Shown: in pieces, positions 1 to 7,254 of the stretch | Position numbering within the stretch: the first letter of the stretch is position 1 | How the letters are laid out: each line of letters opens with the position of its first letter | DNA from: Candidatus Bipolaricaulota bacterium | GTDB lineage: Bacteria > Bipolaricaulota > Bipolaricaulia > RBG-16-55-9 > DRXL01 | Assembly (NCBI GenBank): GCA_938091745.1 | Contig: CALLJK010000001.1 | Location: forward strand, 1-42,486 | DNA length: 42,486 bases | Direction: 5' to 3' | Position numbers and translations under genes: made by a program | The notes under the pieces: generated by a model | Seen by the model: the letters and a program-made list of their open reading frames with translations, nothing else | What the model was told of the DNA's origin: nothing | The model's database searches: none

Positions 1-19
1 GCTGAGCGAGAGTGTTCAT
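1..19 (-). CDS. start of a divergent gene, cut by the window edge
   Basis: On the minus strand an ATG at 19-17 follows a strong Shine-Dalgarno-like sequence, AAAGGGGGGAG (plus positions 22-32). It opens a frame reading M-N-T-L-A-Q up to the window edge. Only six codons are visible, so no function can be given. If real, this gene diverges from the amidohydrolase gene, and the roughly 115 bases between them would hold both promoters. Confidence 0.35.
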
Positions 20-134
20 AGCTCCCCCCTTTCGCTGATTGCGTAGGTTATCGCAAGCCCAAAGACCATCACGTGCCACAGCGCGCACAGCATAACGATC
101 TGCCGTCAGCAGTGTATATCAGGTTAGCGGTCGC

Positions 135-1805
135 TTGTTCAACACCCTATCGCCCAAATGTTACCAATCTTCGGATCGCGCCCGCGGGCAGCTCCTTATG
201 CTCCAACTCGCGATATATGGTATAATCACCCTGGTGATCCCCGTGCTCACCGCTGATTTGCTCATCTTCAACGCAAACATCTATACGGTCTCCTCAAGAC
301 GTGCCCAAGCCCTTGCGGTGCGCGATGACAAGATCGTCGCTGTTGGGCGAAACGAAGAGATCAGAAAATTCGCCGGGCCCAAAACCCAGATCGAAGACCT
401 TCACGGCAAGACGGTGCTCCCCGGCTTTATTGACGCGCACATGCACTTAGTGAGTGTGGGACTGCGCGAGTCGGGATATTATTTAGATTTGAGCCAAGCT
501 CGGTCTCTACGTGAAGCCCTTGAGTTGGTACGAGCGCGGGTGCAGCAGACTGAAAAATCTCAGTGGGTGCTGGGGCGGGGCTGGGACGAATCCCGCTGGC
601 CGGAGCGCTGCTATATCACCAGAGCAGATTTAGACAAGATCGCTCCCGACCACCCCGTGGTGCTTGTGCGCGTCTGTGGGCATATTCTTTGTGCGAACAG
701 TCTTGCACTTCAGAAGATCTCCGTGACATCTCGGGCAGGGGAGTTCGATGAGGCTTTAGGGCTGCTGCGCGAGGAGACGGCTTGGGATTTTTTAAAAAAA
801 CTTCAGCCCTCCGATGAGCAGATTCGCGCGGCGATCTTGGCTGGCGTCAGGCTCGCCCATAGGCTGGGCGTGACGGCAATTCACGATATCGCCAAGCCGG
901 AGCACGTTCGAGCTTACACAGTCTTGCACCAAGTTCAGCAACTGAAGCTGCGCGTGCGCCTCAACGTCGAAGCTCAGCACCTAGAGCATCTCGTTGCACT
1001 GGGGTTGCGTACCGGCTTTGGAAACGAATTTGTAAAGCTGGGCGCGATCAAGTTCTTCGCCGACGGTTCCATCGGTGCGCGCAACGCCGCGCTCTCTAAG
1101 CCGTATCGGGACCTAACCCCCGTCCCCTTCCCTAAAGGGGAGGGGCTGGGGGAGAGGTCCCTCGGCAAACTCAACTATGAGCAGAGCGATCTGAATCGTC
1201 TGGTCAAGCGCGCCCACGATCACGGCTTTCAAATTATGATCCACGCCATCGGCGATAGAGCAATTGACGCTGCGTTAGAAGCCTTGGCCTACGCCGGCGC
1301 TACGGCAGCCCATAGACACAGAATCGAGCACGCCGAACTGCTCAGCGATTCCCAGATCGCGCGCATGAGAGAATTGGGCATTATCGCGTCGATGCAGCCC
1401 AATTTTCTCCAATGGAGCGGCCCAGGAAAGCTCTATGAGATGCGGCTCGGCCCAGAACGCGACGCTCAGATCGATCCGCATCGCAAGGTTCTAGACGCTG
1501 GTGTACAGCTTGCGTTTGGCTCCGACGGGATGCCCTTCAGCCCGCTCTACGGGATCCACTGCGCTGTCAACGCGCCGCACCCGAGTCAAAGAGTCTCCGT
1601 TGAAGAAGCGATTCACGCCTACACGCTCGGCGCAGCATATGCAGGGTTTGAAGAGAATCTGTTGGGCTCGCTGGAACCGGGCAAGCTCGCTGATTTTATC
1701 GTGCTCTCAGAAGACCCCGCTCACTCTAAGAACATCTCAGAGATCAAGATCGAGAAGACGTATCTAGCAGGCCAGCGCGTCTTCGGGTATGATAACTCAA
1801 TATGA
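135..1805 (+). CDS. amidohydrolase family 3 (YtcJ-like) metal-dependent hydrolase
   Basis: The protein matches the amidohydrolase superfamily, family 3, which hydrolyses amide or related bonds with a TIM-barrel metal site; the substrate cannot be told. Visible signatures are GFIDAHMHL (metal-binding HxH), HAIGDRAID, RIEHAE and FGSDGMPFSP near the C-terminus. The family usually begins at ADLLIFNANIYT (about residue 40 here). The TTG at 135 therefore adds an N-terminal stretch with Arg15/Arg17 and a hydrophobic run ending in VLTA, which could be a signal peptide. Other possible starts are ATG 198, GTG 234 and GTG 243; a TATAAT at 221-226 would favour the GTG starts. Residues about 326-342 are encoded by a GC-rich repeat that replaces the short loop normally following the PY(x)D motif. 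The stop overlaps the next gene's ATG by four bases, implying translational coupling. Confidence 0.85.
   Translation: MFNTLSPKCYQSSDRARGQLLMLQLAIYGIITLVIPVLTADLLIFNANIYTVSSRRAQALAVRDDKIVAVGRNEEIRKFAGPKTQIEDLHGKTVLPGFIDAHMHLVSVGLRESGYYLDLSQARSLREALELVRARVQQTEKSQWVLGRGWDESRWPERCYITRADLDKIAPDHPVVLVRVCGHILCANSLALQKISVTSRAGEFDEALGLLREETAWDFLKKLQPSDEQIRAAILAGVRLAHRLGVTAIHDIAKPEHVRAYTVLHQVQQLKLRVRLNVEAQHLEHLVALGLRTGFGNEFVKLGAIKFFADGSIGARNAALSKPYRDLTPVPFPKGEGLGERSLGKLNYEQSDLNRLVKRAHDHGFQIMIHAIGDRAIDAALEALAYAGATAAHRHRIEHAELLSDSQIARMRELGIIASMQPNFLQWSGPGKLYEMRLGPERDAQIDPHRKVLDAGVQLAFGSDGMPFSPLYGIHCAVNAPHPSQRVSVEEAIHAYTLGAAYAGFEENLLGSLEPGKLADFIVLSEDPAHSKNISEIKIEKTYLAGQRVFGYDNSI
221..226 (+). promoter_or_regulatory. 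possible -10 box (TATAAT) inside the 5' end of the amidohydrolase frame
   Basis: A perfect TATAAT lies here with no convincing -35 at 17-19 bp. Transcription would start near 233, exactly at GTG 234 and just before GTG 243, which would make a leaderless mRNA encoding the usual family N-terminus. If the protein really starts at 135 the match is chance. Confidence 0.3.
1110..1159. repeat. GC-rich nested-palindrome repeat, copy 1 (one-hairpin form, in frame)
   Basis: A 50-bp element with outer arms GACCTAACCCCC and GGGGGAGAGGTC around one inner hairpin (CCCCTTCCC / GGGGAGGGG). It is translated in frame inside the amidohydrolase as a Pro/Gly-rich insert (reads DLTPVPFPKGEGLGERS). The surrounding family signatures continue on both sides without a frame change. 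Confidence 0.85.
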
Positions 1806-2866
1806 AAGCGATCATCCTCTGTGCGGGAGAGGGCACGCGGATGCGCCCGCTCACCTATACGAGCGCCAAGCATTTGATACCCATCGCCAATAAGCCCGTG
1901 ATCTTCTACAGTATTGAAGCTATCGCCCAAGCGGGGATCAAAGAGCTAGGGATTGTGGTCAGCCCGCATCGCGAAGAAGAATTTAAACTCACCGTAGGCG
2001 ACGGCTCGCGCTGGGGGATGAAAATCTCTTATATCTTGCAGCGTCAGCCCAAGGGGCTGGCCCATGCCGTCTCGTGCGCGCAAGAGTTCATCGGGCGTGA
2101 GCCGTTCCTCGTCTATCTGGGCGATAATTTGTTAGAGAACGGCGTCACAGATTTTGTGAGAGAATTCGCGCGCGGCCATGCCAACGCTTCTCTCGTTCTG
2201 TATGAAGTCGAAGACCCGCGCAGCTTCGGGGTCGCCCAGCTCCAAGACGGCCAGATCATCAAAGTGATCGAGAAGCCCAAGGACCCACCAAGCAATTTAG
2301 CGATCGTTGGGGTCTATCTCTTCGACGAGAATATTTTTGAAGCGATTCGCGAGATCAAGCCGAGCTGGCGCGATGAACTCGAAATTACAGACGCGATTCA
2401 AAGACTCATAGACAAGGGCTATCGCGTGACACCTCATTTAGTGCAGGGCTGGTGGAAGGACGTGGGCAAGCCCGACGATATGCTCCACGCTAACAGATTG
2501 CTGTTGGAGCGCATCACCCCTCAGATTGATGGAGAGCTTGATTCCCGGTCGCAGATCAAGGGGCGAGTGCAAGTCGCATCGGGAGCGAAAATTATAAACT
2601 CAGAGCTGCGCGGCCCGTTGATCATCGGGGAGGGTGCACTCGTCGAAGACTCTTTTATTGGGCCGTTCACGGCCATCGGTCCGCGCGTCATCGTCCGCCA
2701 GAGCGAGATCGAGTACAGCATCGTGATGGAGGGGTCTCACATCGAGGGCGTCGGGCGGATCGATCACAGTTTGATTGGGCGCAACGTCACTATCAGCAAG
2801 AAGGATCGCCGCCCTGAAGCCCTCAGCTTTGTGCTTGCGGACAATAGCCAGATAAAGTTAATATGA
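1802..2866 (+). CDS. rmlA: long-form glucose-1-phosphate thymidylyltransferase-like nucleotidyltransferase
   Basis: The protein resembles the long RmlA/StrD family, which joins a sugar-1-phosphate to a nucleoside triphosphate (classically dTTP plus glucose-1-phosphate to dTDP-glucose) for cell-surface sugars. The N-terminal half has the pyrophosphorylase signature LCAGEGTRMRPLT, then KHLIPIANKPVIFYSIE, the acceptor-site region FLVYLGDNLLE and VIEKPKDPPSNLAIVGVY. The C-terminal third (from about residue 240) is a left-handed beta-helix of hexapeptide-like turns, the mark of the 350-residue long form against about 290 for the short form. The base and sugar specificity cannot be fixed from sequence. 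It overlaps the amidohydrolase stop (ATGA), and its own stop lies just before the Shine-Dalgarno of the next gene, so the three genes look like one transcript. Confidence 0.85.
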   Translation: MKAIILCAGEGTRMRPLTYTSAKHLIPIANKPVIFYSIEAIAQAGIKELGIVVSPHREEEFKLTVGDGSRWGMKISYILQRQPKGLAHAVSCAQEFIGREPFLVYLGDNLLENGVTDFVREFARGHANASLVLYEVEDPRSFGVAQLQDGQIIKVIEKPKDPPSNLAIVGVYLFDENIFEAIREIKPSWRDELEITDAIQRLIDKGYRVTPHLVQGWWKDVGKPDDMLHANRLLLERITPQIDGELDSRSQIKGRVQVASGAKIINSELRGPLIIGEGALVEDSFIGPFTAIGPRVIVRQSEIEYSIVMEGSHIEGVGRIDHSLIGRNVTISKKDRRPEALSFVLADNSQIKLI

Positions 2867-2877
2867 AGGAGGTTCTT

Positions 2878-3978
2878 ATGAAGATCACGATCAGCGCGAT
2901 TAAAGCCGACATCGGGGCTATCGCCGGGCATATCTGTCCCAGCCCCGGCGTCCTCAATGCCGTCACGGAGTACGTCAAGAAGAACGCCAAGGGCTTGCTC
3001 ATAGACTACTATATCGGCTACTGCGGCGACGATATTCATATCTTGATGACCCATCAGAAGGGCGTCGGGAACAAAGAGATTCACGGCCTAGCATGGGAGG
3101 CGTTCAAGGCCGGGACTGCCGTCGCTAAAGCTGAAGGACTCTACGGCGCGGGGCAAGATTTATTGAAAGACAGCTTCTCTGGGAACGTGCGCGGGTTGGG
3201 CCCTGGCGTCGCTGAGATGGAGATCGAAGAGCGTCCTGCCGAGCCGTTCTTGTTCTTCGCTGCCGATAAGACCGAGCCGGGAGCATTCAATCTTCCATTG
3301 TATTTGGCGTTTGCCGACCCGATGTACTGCCCCGGCCTGATGCTCAGCCCAACGATGTCTGCAGGATTCAGATTTACGATCATGGACGTCAACTACACCG
3401 AGGGCGACAGAATTATTCAGCTCAACGCCCCAGAAGATCTCTATGACATTGCGGCGCTCTTGCGCGACAACCATCGTTTTGTTATAGAGAGCATTCATTC
3501 GCGCCAGACCGGCGAGATCGCCGTGGCGTGCAGCACGACAAGATTACACAATATCGCGGGCAAATACGTGGGCAAGGACGATCCAGTGATGCTCGTGCGG
3601 GTGCAGTCGCAGTTCCCTGCGACGGGCGAGGTACTAGCGCCGTTCGAGATTGCCCACTATGTTGCTGGTGACTGTCGCGGGAGCCACAACGTCCCGCTGA
3701 TGCCAGTGAAAAAGAATTCGACGATTGGGTATTTTGATGGCCCGGCGATGGTGCAGTGTCTGGGGTTCTCGATGAAGGAGGGCAAGCTGGGCACGCCCGT
3801 AGATATCTTTGATCATCCGTACTGGGATTGGGTGCGCGAAAAAGCAGCCCAAAAGACAAGCGAGATTCGCCGTCAGGGTTTTTCTGGCCCAGCGATGGTG
3901 GGTATGGAAGAGCTAGAGTACGGCGGGATCGCCGAGAGATTGCACAGACTGGAAGAGAAGTTCTCAGTACGGGAATGA
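2878..3978 (+). CDS. fbp: bifunctional fructose-1,6-bisphosphate aldolase/phosphatase (class V FBPase)
   Basis: This is the gluconeogenic enzyme that condenses dihydroxyacetone phosphate and glyceraldehyde-3-phosphate to fructose-1,6-bisphosphate and then removes the 1-phosphate. The start at ATG 2878 is chosen because an AAGGAGG lies at 2866-2872; an upstream in-frame ATG at 2863 would only add five residues. From this start the metal-binding residues fall where the archaeal family has them: Asp11 and His18 in KADIGAIAGH, and Asp51-Asp52 in GYCGDD. The Schiff-base pair is Tyr230 and Lys233 in KYVGKDDP. RGSHNVPLMPV and YFDGPAMVQCLGF are also family hallmarks. Length 366 residues is normal. 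Known hosts are Archaea and deep-branching, mostly autotrophic or thermophilic bacteria. It ends the amidohydrolase-rmlA-fbp unit. Confidence 0.93.
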   Translation: MKITISAIKADIGAIAGHICPSPGVLNAVTEYVKKNAKGLLIDYYIGYCGDDIHILMTHQKGVGNKEIHGLAWEAFKAGTAVAKAEGLYGAGQDLLKDSFSGNVRGLGPGVAEMEIEERPAEPFLFFAADKTEPGAFNLPLYLAFADPMYCPGLMLSPTMSAGFRFTIMDVNYTEGDRIIQLNAPEDLYDIAALLRDNHRFVIESIHSRQTGEIAVACSTTRLHNIAGKYVGKDDPVMLVRVQSQFPATGEVLAPFEIAHYVAGDCRGSHNVPLMPVKKNSTIGYFDGPAMVQCLGFSMKEGKLGTPVDIFDHPYWDWVREKAAQKTSEIRRQGFSGPAMVGMEELEYGGIAERLHRLEEKFSVRE

Positions 3979-3985
3979 GATCTGT

Positions 3986-4093
3986 AGCCTGATGCTGAAG
4001 CATCAGGCTCAGGAGGTGGAAGCCCACTGAAGAGGGCTAATAACGTGCTGAAGCACGCTTTCACTTGCTGAGCCGGCGACTTCAGTCGTCGGC
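3986..4093. repeat. cluster of four hairpins sharing a CTGAAG core
   Basis: Four short inverted repeats follow each other between fbp and the DUF2283 gene. 3986-4009 is a perfect 11-bp stem around GA; 4021-4038 has stem AGCCC/GGGCT; 4044-4057 has stem CGTGCT/AGCACG around GA; 4072-4093 has a 10-bp stem with one G-T pair and lies in the opposite orientation (core CTTCAG). In each the centre reads C-TGAA-G, so the RNA would form hairpins with UGAA loops, while the stems differ in sequence. No T-run follows any of them, so they are not ordinary intrinsic terminators. Confidence 0.75.
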
Positions 4094-4138
4094 ACTGGAG
4101 GCAGAAACTCGCATATGAGGCTAGCCAAGGGAAGCTCG

Positions 4139-4306
4139 ATGCAGATGTGGCTGGACTACGACGAAGAAGCCGACGTGCTTTACGTTCACTTCGAGGAGAA
4201 GCCGCGCTCAACGCATAGTGAGCTACGCGATGACGGGGTCATTTTAGATTATCGAGGGAATCGTCTGGTAGGAGTCACGGTTCTAGAGGCTTCACGGCGC
4301 ACGTAA
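4139..4306 (+). CDS. DUF2283 family small protein
   Basis: A 55-residue protein of the DUF2283 type (MWLDYDEEADVLYVHF followed by the I-L-D-Y and L-V-G-V-T-V-L-E-A elements), a small beta-rich family of unknown role that often sits beside toxin-antitoxin-like or housekeeping genes. ATG 4139 is preferred over ATG 4115 because GGAAG precedes it and the family begins right at this methionine; the longer form would add eight residues. Its TAA stop is directly followed by the ATG of the phosphoribosyltransferase gene, so the two are probably translated together. No partner toxin is seen. Confidence 0.7.
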   Translation: MQMWLDYDEEADVLYVHFEEKPRSTHSELRDDGVILDYRGNRLVGVTVLEASRRT

Positions 4307-4870
4307 ATGCACACCGATATCGAACGCATTCTGTTCACAGAGTCGCAGATCGCCCAGCGCGTGCGCGAGCTGGGCGAGCAGATCTCCCGCGACTACGAGA
4401 GGCTCTTGGGCGACAGGATCTTTCACGAGCCGCCCATCGCCGTGGGGCTGCTGCGCGGCGCCGTGATCTTCTTAGCTGACTTAGCTCGCGCCATGCGCAT
4501 CCCCATAGAGCTTGCTTTCATGGCGATCTCGAGCTACGGCCTGAGTTCCTCTCCAGGCGAGGTGCGCGTGGTCAAGGACTTAGAGATCTCCGTTGCAGGA
4601 AGGCATATTTTGATTGTCGAAGACATAGTCGACACAGGGCAGACCCTGGCACATCTCCAAGAACTTTTGAACGCGCGTCATCCGGCGAGCGTGAAGGTCT
4701 GCGCGCTTTTAAACAAGACCCCGCGCCGCGCCCGAACTGTGAAGCTCGACTATGTCGGGTTCACCCTCACCGAAGACGCGTTCGTCGTCGGCTATGGTTT
4801 AGATTACGCCGAACGATACAGAAATCTCCCGTACATTGCGGCTCTGAAGAAGAGCGCCATCACGACGTAA
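4307..4870 (+). CDS. hpt: hypoxanthine phosphoribosyltransferase
   Basis: A type I phosphoribosyltransferase of the bacterial Hpt subgroup, which salvages hypoxanthine (and guanine) to the nucleotide using PRPP in the cytosol. The PRPP-binding loop is ILIVEDIVDTGQTL, with two acidic residues preceding DTGQT. PIAVGLLRGAVIFLADLARA is the first core strand and loop, and VGYGLDYAERYRNLPYIA is the C-terminal signature of the Hpt subgroup. The length (187 residues) is typical. The ATG starts directly after the preceding stop and eight bases separate its end from tsaD. Confidence 0.9.
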   Translation: MHTDIERILFTESQIAQRVRELGEQISRDYERLLGDRIFHEPPIAVGLLRGAVIFLADLARAMRIPIELAFMAISSYGLSSSPGEVRVVKDLEISVAGRHILIVEDIVDTGQTLAHLQELLNARHPASVKVCALLNKTPRRARTVKLDYVGFTLTEDAFVVGYGLDYAERYRNLPYIAALKKSAITT

Positions 4871-4877
4871 GCTCACA

Positions 4878-5885
4878 ATGTCTTTCTATACGCTAGGCAT
4901 CGAGACATCGTGTGATGAGACGAGCGTCGCCGTGCTGCGCGACGAGCGAGAGATCCTCTCAAATATCGTCTATTCCCAAGCCCATCTGCACGACAAATAC
5001 GGGGGCGTCGTCCCCGAGGTCGCCTCGCGCAATCATATTAAGAAGCTCCCGTTTGTCGTCAAAGAAGCCCTCGACCACGCTAGCATTGATTTTTCAGATA
5101 TCTCGCTTGTGGGTGCGACCTACGGGCCAGGGCTGGTCGGCCCGCTCTTGGTTGGGCTTTCGTATGCCAAAGCCGTCGCATACGCGCTGAAAAAGCCGTT
5201 TGTCGGGGTCAATCACTTAGAAGGGCACATCTTCGCGCATTACTTAGAGAACCCCGACGCTCCACCGCCGTTTCTCGCCCTTATCGTCTCTGGAGGGCAC
5301 ACGATCTTAGCCGAGGTGCGCGCCTACGGTGAGTATGAAGTCTTGGGCGAGACACGCGACGACGCCGCCGGGGAAGCGTTCGACAAAGTCGGAAAGCTCC
5401 TAGGACTGGGCTATCCCGCCGGAGCAGCTTTAGACAGACTCGCCCGTCAGGGCAATCCCAAAGCGATTGCTCTCCCAAGGCCAATGCTTGACTCTGACTC
5501 TCTCGAGTTTAGCTTTGCTGGGCTGAAGACAGCAATTGTATATTATCTGCGCGACCATCCCGACGCTGAGAGAGCTGATATTGCAGCATCATTCCAAGAA
5601 GCTGTCGTAGACGTCTTGGTTGAGAAGACGCTGCGTGCAGCGCGGCAGTTGCACATAAAAAGAATCGTCGTTGTAGGCGGAGTTGCTGCAAACTCTCGGT
5701 TGCGCGAGCGCTTGCGCGCTCAGAAAAATCTTGAAGTCTTCTTCCCTAAGATGGAGCTGTGCACCGACAACGCAGCGATGATCGCGGCGTGCGCAGCGTT
5801 TCGGCATAGGGTCTTGGGGCAAAATGATTCACTCGATCTGGCCCCGCAGCCGGGGTTAGACCTAATCCCTAGCCCCCTTCCCTAA
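4878..5885 (+). CDS. tsaD: tRNA threonylcarbamoyladenosine synthase component TsaD
   Basis: TsaD transfers the threonylcarbamoyl group to A37 of ANN-decoding tRNAs (t6A), acting with TsaB and TsaE in bacteria. The N-terminal LGIETSCDETSVAVL, the metal-binding HLEGHIFAH, the ASKHA-fold VSGGHT, TRDDAAGEAFDKVGKLLGL and VVVGGVAANSRLRE segments are all present and the pattern is the bacterial TsaD type rather than archaeal Kae1. The last dozen residues (DLIPSPLP end) are encoded by a GC-rich repeat, so the native C-terminus has probably been replaced. The gene runs 17 bases into the convergent pus10 gene. Other Tsa proteins are not in the window. Confidence 0.95.
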   Translation: MSFYTLGIETSCDETSVAVLRDEREILSNIVYSQAHLHDKYGGVVPEVASRNHIKKLPFVVKEALDHASIDFSDISLVGATYGPGLVGPLLVGLSYAKAVAYALKKPFVGVNHLEGHIFAHYLENPDAPPPFLALIVSGGHTILAEVRAYGEYEVLGETRDDAAGEAFDKVGKLLGLGYPAGAALDRLARQGNPKAIALPRPMLDSDSLEFSFAGLKTAIVYYLRDHPDAERADIAASFQEAVVDVLVEKTLRAARQLHIKRIVVVGGVAANSRLRERLRAQKNLEVFFPKMELCTDNAAMIAACAAFRHRVLGQNDSLDLAPQPGLDLIPSPLP

Positions 5886-5938
5886 GAGGGAAGGGGGACT
5901 CCCCTCTCCGCGTCGGGGAGGGGGTAGGGGAGGGGTTT
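5859..5938. repeat. GC-rich nested-palindrome repeat, copy 2 (two-hairpin form at convergent gene ends)
   Basis: An approximately 80-bp full-length copy: left arm GACCTAATCCC, hairpin one (CCCCCTTCCC / GGGAAGGGGG, 5873-5898), hairpin two (CTCCCC / GGGGAG region, 5900-5924) and a decayed right arm. Both convergent genes terminate in it: tsaD at 5885 and pus10 at 5869. As RNA the two hairpins might also act as a bidirectional end structure, though no T-run follows. Confidence 0.85.
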
Positions 5939-7176
5939 TGTAAAAAATCGCCGCGCACCTCAAGGACGTTCAGCTCAGTCACTTCTGCTGGTATACCCAG
6001 AAGCTCGCTCACGCTGGGGCGCGTCCGCCCGCCATCCCCAGAGACGAGCTCTTTGATATACAAGCCCCCCTCACAGCGAACCGTGATCAAAGCTTCTGTA
6101 GGGTTGAGTAATTCTCCAGAGATCTCCAGCACGCGCCGCGTCCGGACTAAGTCCGCGCGACGATGGACTACTCGTGTTGGCGTGCGCTGCTCGATCATCG
6201 TGCCGTGTAAGCGCCCTAGCACCTCTTGCAACTGTTCGGACGTGATTGGTTCGGCAAAGCGCACTTTAGCTTCGTAGACCTTCTCGGCCTCAATGTTTTT
6301 CAGGCGCTCCACGACAGAGCCCTTGACAAATTGCAATTCGCTTACTTCGACCTTGCCCGCCGCGCTCTCGTTGATCTCTTTCTGAAGCTTCTCTAGGTCG
6401 AGCGTGCGCACCTTGGGCTCTTTGATCTCGATGACGAAGGGGCGGCCCGTGCCCAGCATCAGCGCGTCGATGTCTTCACGGCCGGCGCCGTGAAAGGCCG
6501 TGGCCGTGCCGCGCGTCTCACGCAGCAATGGAGGGCTAATCAGTTCCTCGACGCTCTCTTGATAGGTCTTCCCTGTGAAATTGCACTCTGGGCAGCCGCG
6601 CCCGCGACACCTCCGACAGGGCCACTTCGTCTGAGGGATCGTGCGCACGAATTTCTTATAGCGCCCGTAGATGAAGAGCGGGTTGATGCGAAGAGAAAGT
6701 TCGGACTTTTCTATGTCCATCAGCAGGACGATCTCTGGGTCGAGAAAGTCTACGACAACAGGGTGGCCGCGTTCAGCAAGCAAGATTCCAAAGAGTCGCC
6801 CCACTTCTCTATTGAATTCTTGCTTGAACGGCTCCCCTTGAAGCTCATACTTCTCTTTGAGAGCTAACTCGGCACTTTCTATAGCTGGCGTCACCCGCGT
6901 GCCCATCAGATACGTGCGAAACTCTATGCCTTCAACGGCGGTGAGAGCCCGCGTGGCCCACTGCTGCACTTGAGCGAAGATCCCCTCACAAACGCGGCAG
7001 CTCTGCTCATTCTCTACAAAGACGTGCCCTTCCATATTGAGCACGGTGCGCAGAGCGCGCCCGCGCTGCACGTTGCGTAGCCCCCGCCCTAAGTGTGCAA
7101 ACGCCCGTCCCAGACAATGGTCACAGAGATCACCTTCAGCGAGCATCTGACGCGCTGTCTCCAGTAGAGCAGACAT
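5869..7176 (-). CDS. pus10: tRNA pseudouridine synthase Pus10 (archaeal type)
   Basis: Pus10 makes pseudouridine 55 (and 54 in Archaea) in the T-loop of tRNA. The N-terminal zinc-binding region has CDHCLGR (Cys18, Cys21) and CRVC (Cys60, Cys63), followed by a THUMP-like region. A second Cys cluster (CRRCRGRGCPEC, about 187-198) precedes the synthase core. GREDIDALMLGTGRPFVIEI carries the catalytic Arg-Glu-Asp (Asp235). RVVHRRADLVRTRRVLEI and GLYIKELVSGDGGRTRPS are C-terminal signatures of the archaeal enzyme. The final about 22 residues come from a GC-rich repeat. A TATAAT and an AAGG motif precede ATG 7176. Bacteria normally use TruB for position 55; this family is essentially archaeal and eukaryotic, so its presence next to bacterial tsaD suggests transfer or an unusual lineage. 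Confidence 0.93.
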   Translation of the reverse strand: MSALLETARQMLAEGDLCDHCLGRAFAHLGRGLRNVQRGRALRTVLNMEGHVFVENEQSCRVCEGIFAQVQQWATRALTAVEGIEFRTYLMGTRVTPAIESAELALKEKYELQGEPFKQEFNREVGRLFGILLAERGHPVVVDFLDPEIVLLMDIEKSELSLRINPLFIYGRYKKFVRTIPQTKWPCRRCRGRGCPECNFTGKTYQESVEELISPPLLRETRGTATAFHGAGREDIDALMLGTGRPFVIEIKEPKVRTLDLEKLQKEINESAAGKVEVSELQFVKGSVVERLKNIEAEKVYEAKVRFAEPITSEQLQEVLGRLHGTMIEQRTPTRVVHRRADLVRTRRVLEISGELLNPTEALITVRCEGGLYIKELVSGDGGRTRPSVSELLGIPAEVTELNVLEVRGDFLQNPSPTPSPTRRGESPFPLREGG

Positions 7177-7208
7177 GCGACCTTGGTCTCTCCCTTCGTC
7201 TGGGGTAG

Positions 7209-7214
7209 ATTATA
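7209..7214 (-). promoter_or_regulatory. -10 box for pus10 in the divergent spacer
   Basis: The 78-base spacer between pus10 and the DUF4015 gene contains TATAAT on the minus strand here, with CTGTCA as a weak -35 about 19 bp upstream and the pus10 ATG 33 bases downstream. For the plus-strand gene only a weak TTGGTC-N17-TAGATT is seen; its GTG is preceded by GAGGTCTGGG. Confidence 0.5.
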
Positions 7215-7254
7215 TCTCACCGGAGGTCCGCCCTGACAGCGAGGTCTGGGCACC

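Noticed and set aside
1110-1159. The repeats as CRISPR or tandem repeats
   Set aside because: Copies are scattered singly over 40 kb, differ in length and orientation, and have no regular spacers.
3482-4027. 181-codon minus-strand frame opposite fbp
   Set aside because: It is rich in Ser/Arg/Pro with no recognisable domain, and the opposite strand carries a strongly conserved enzyme.
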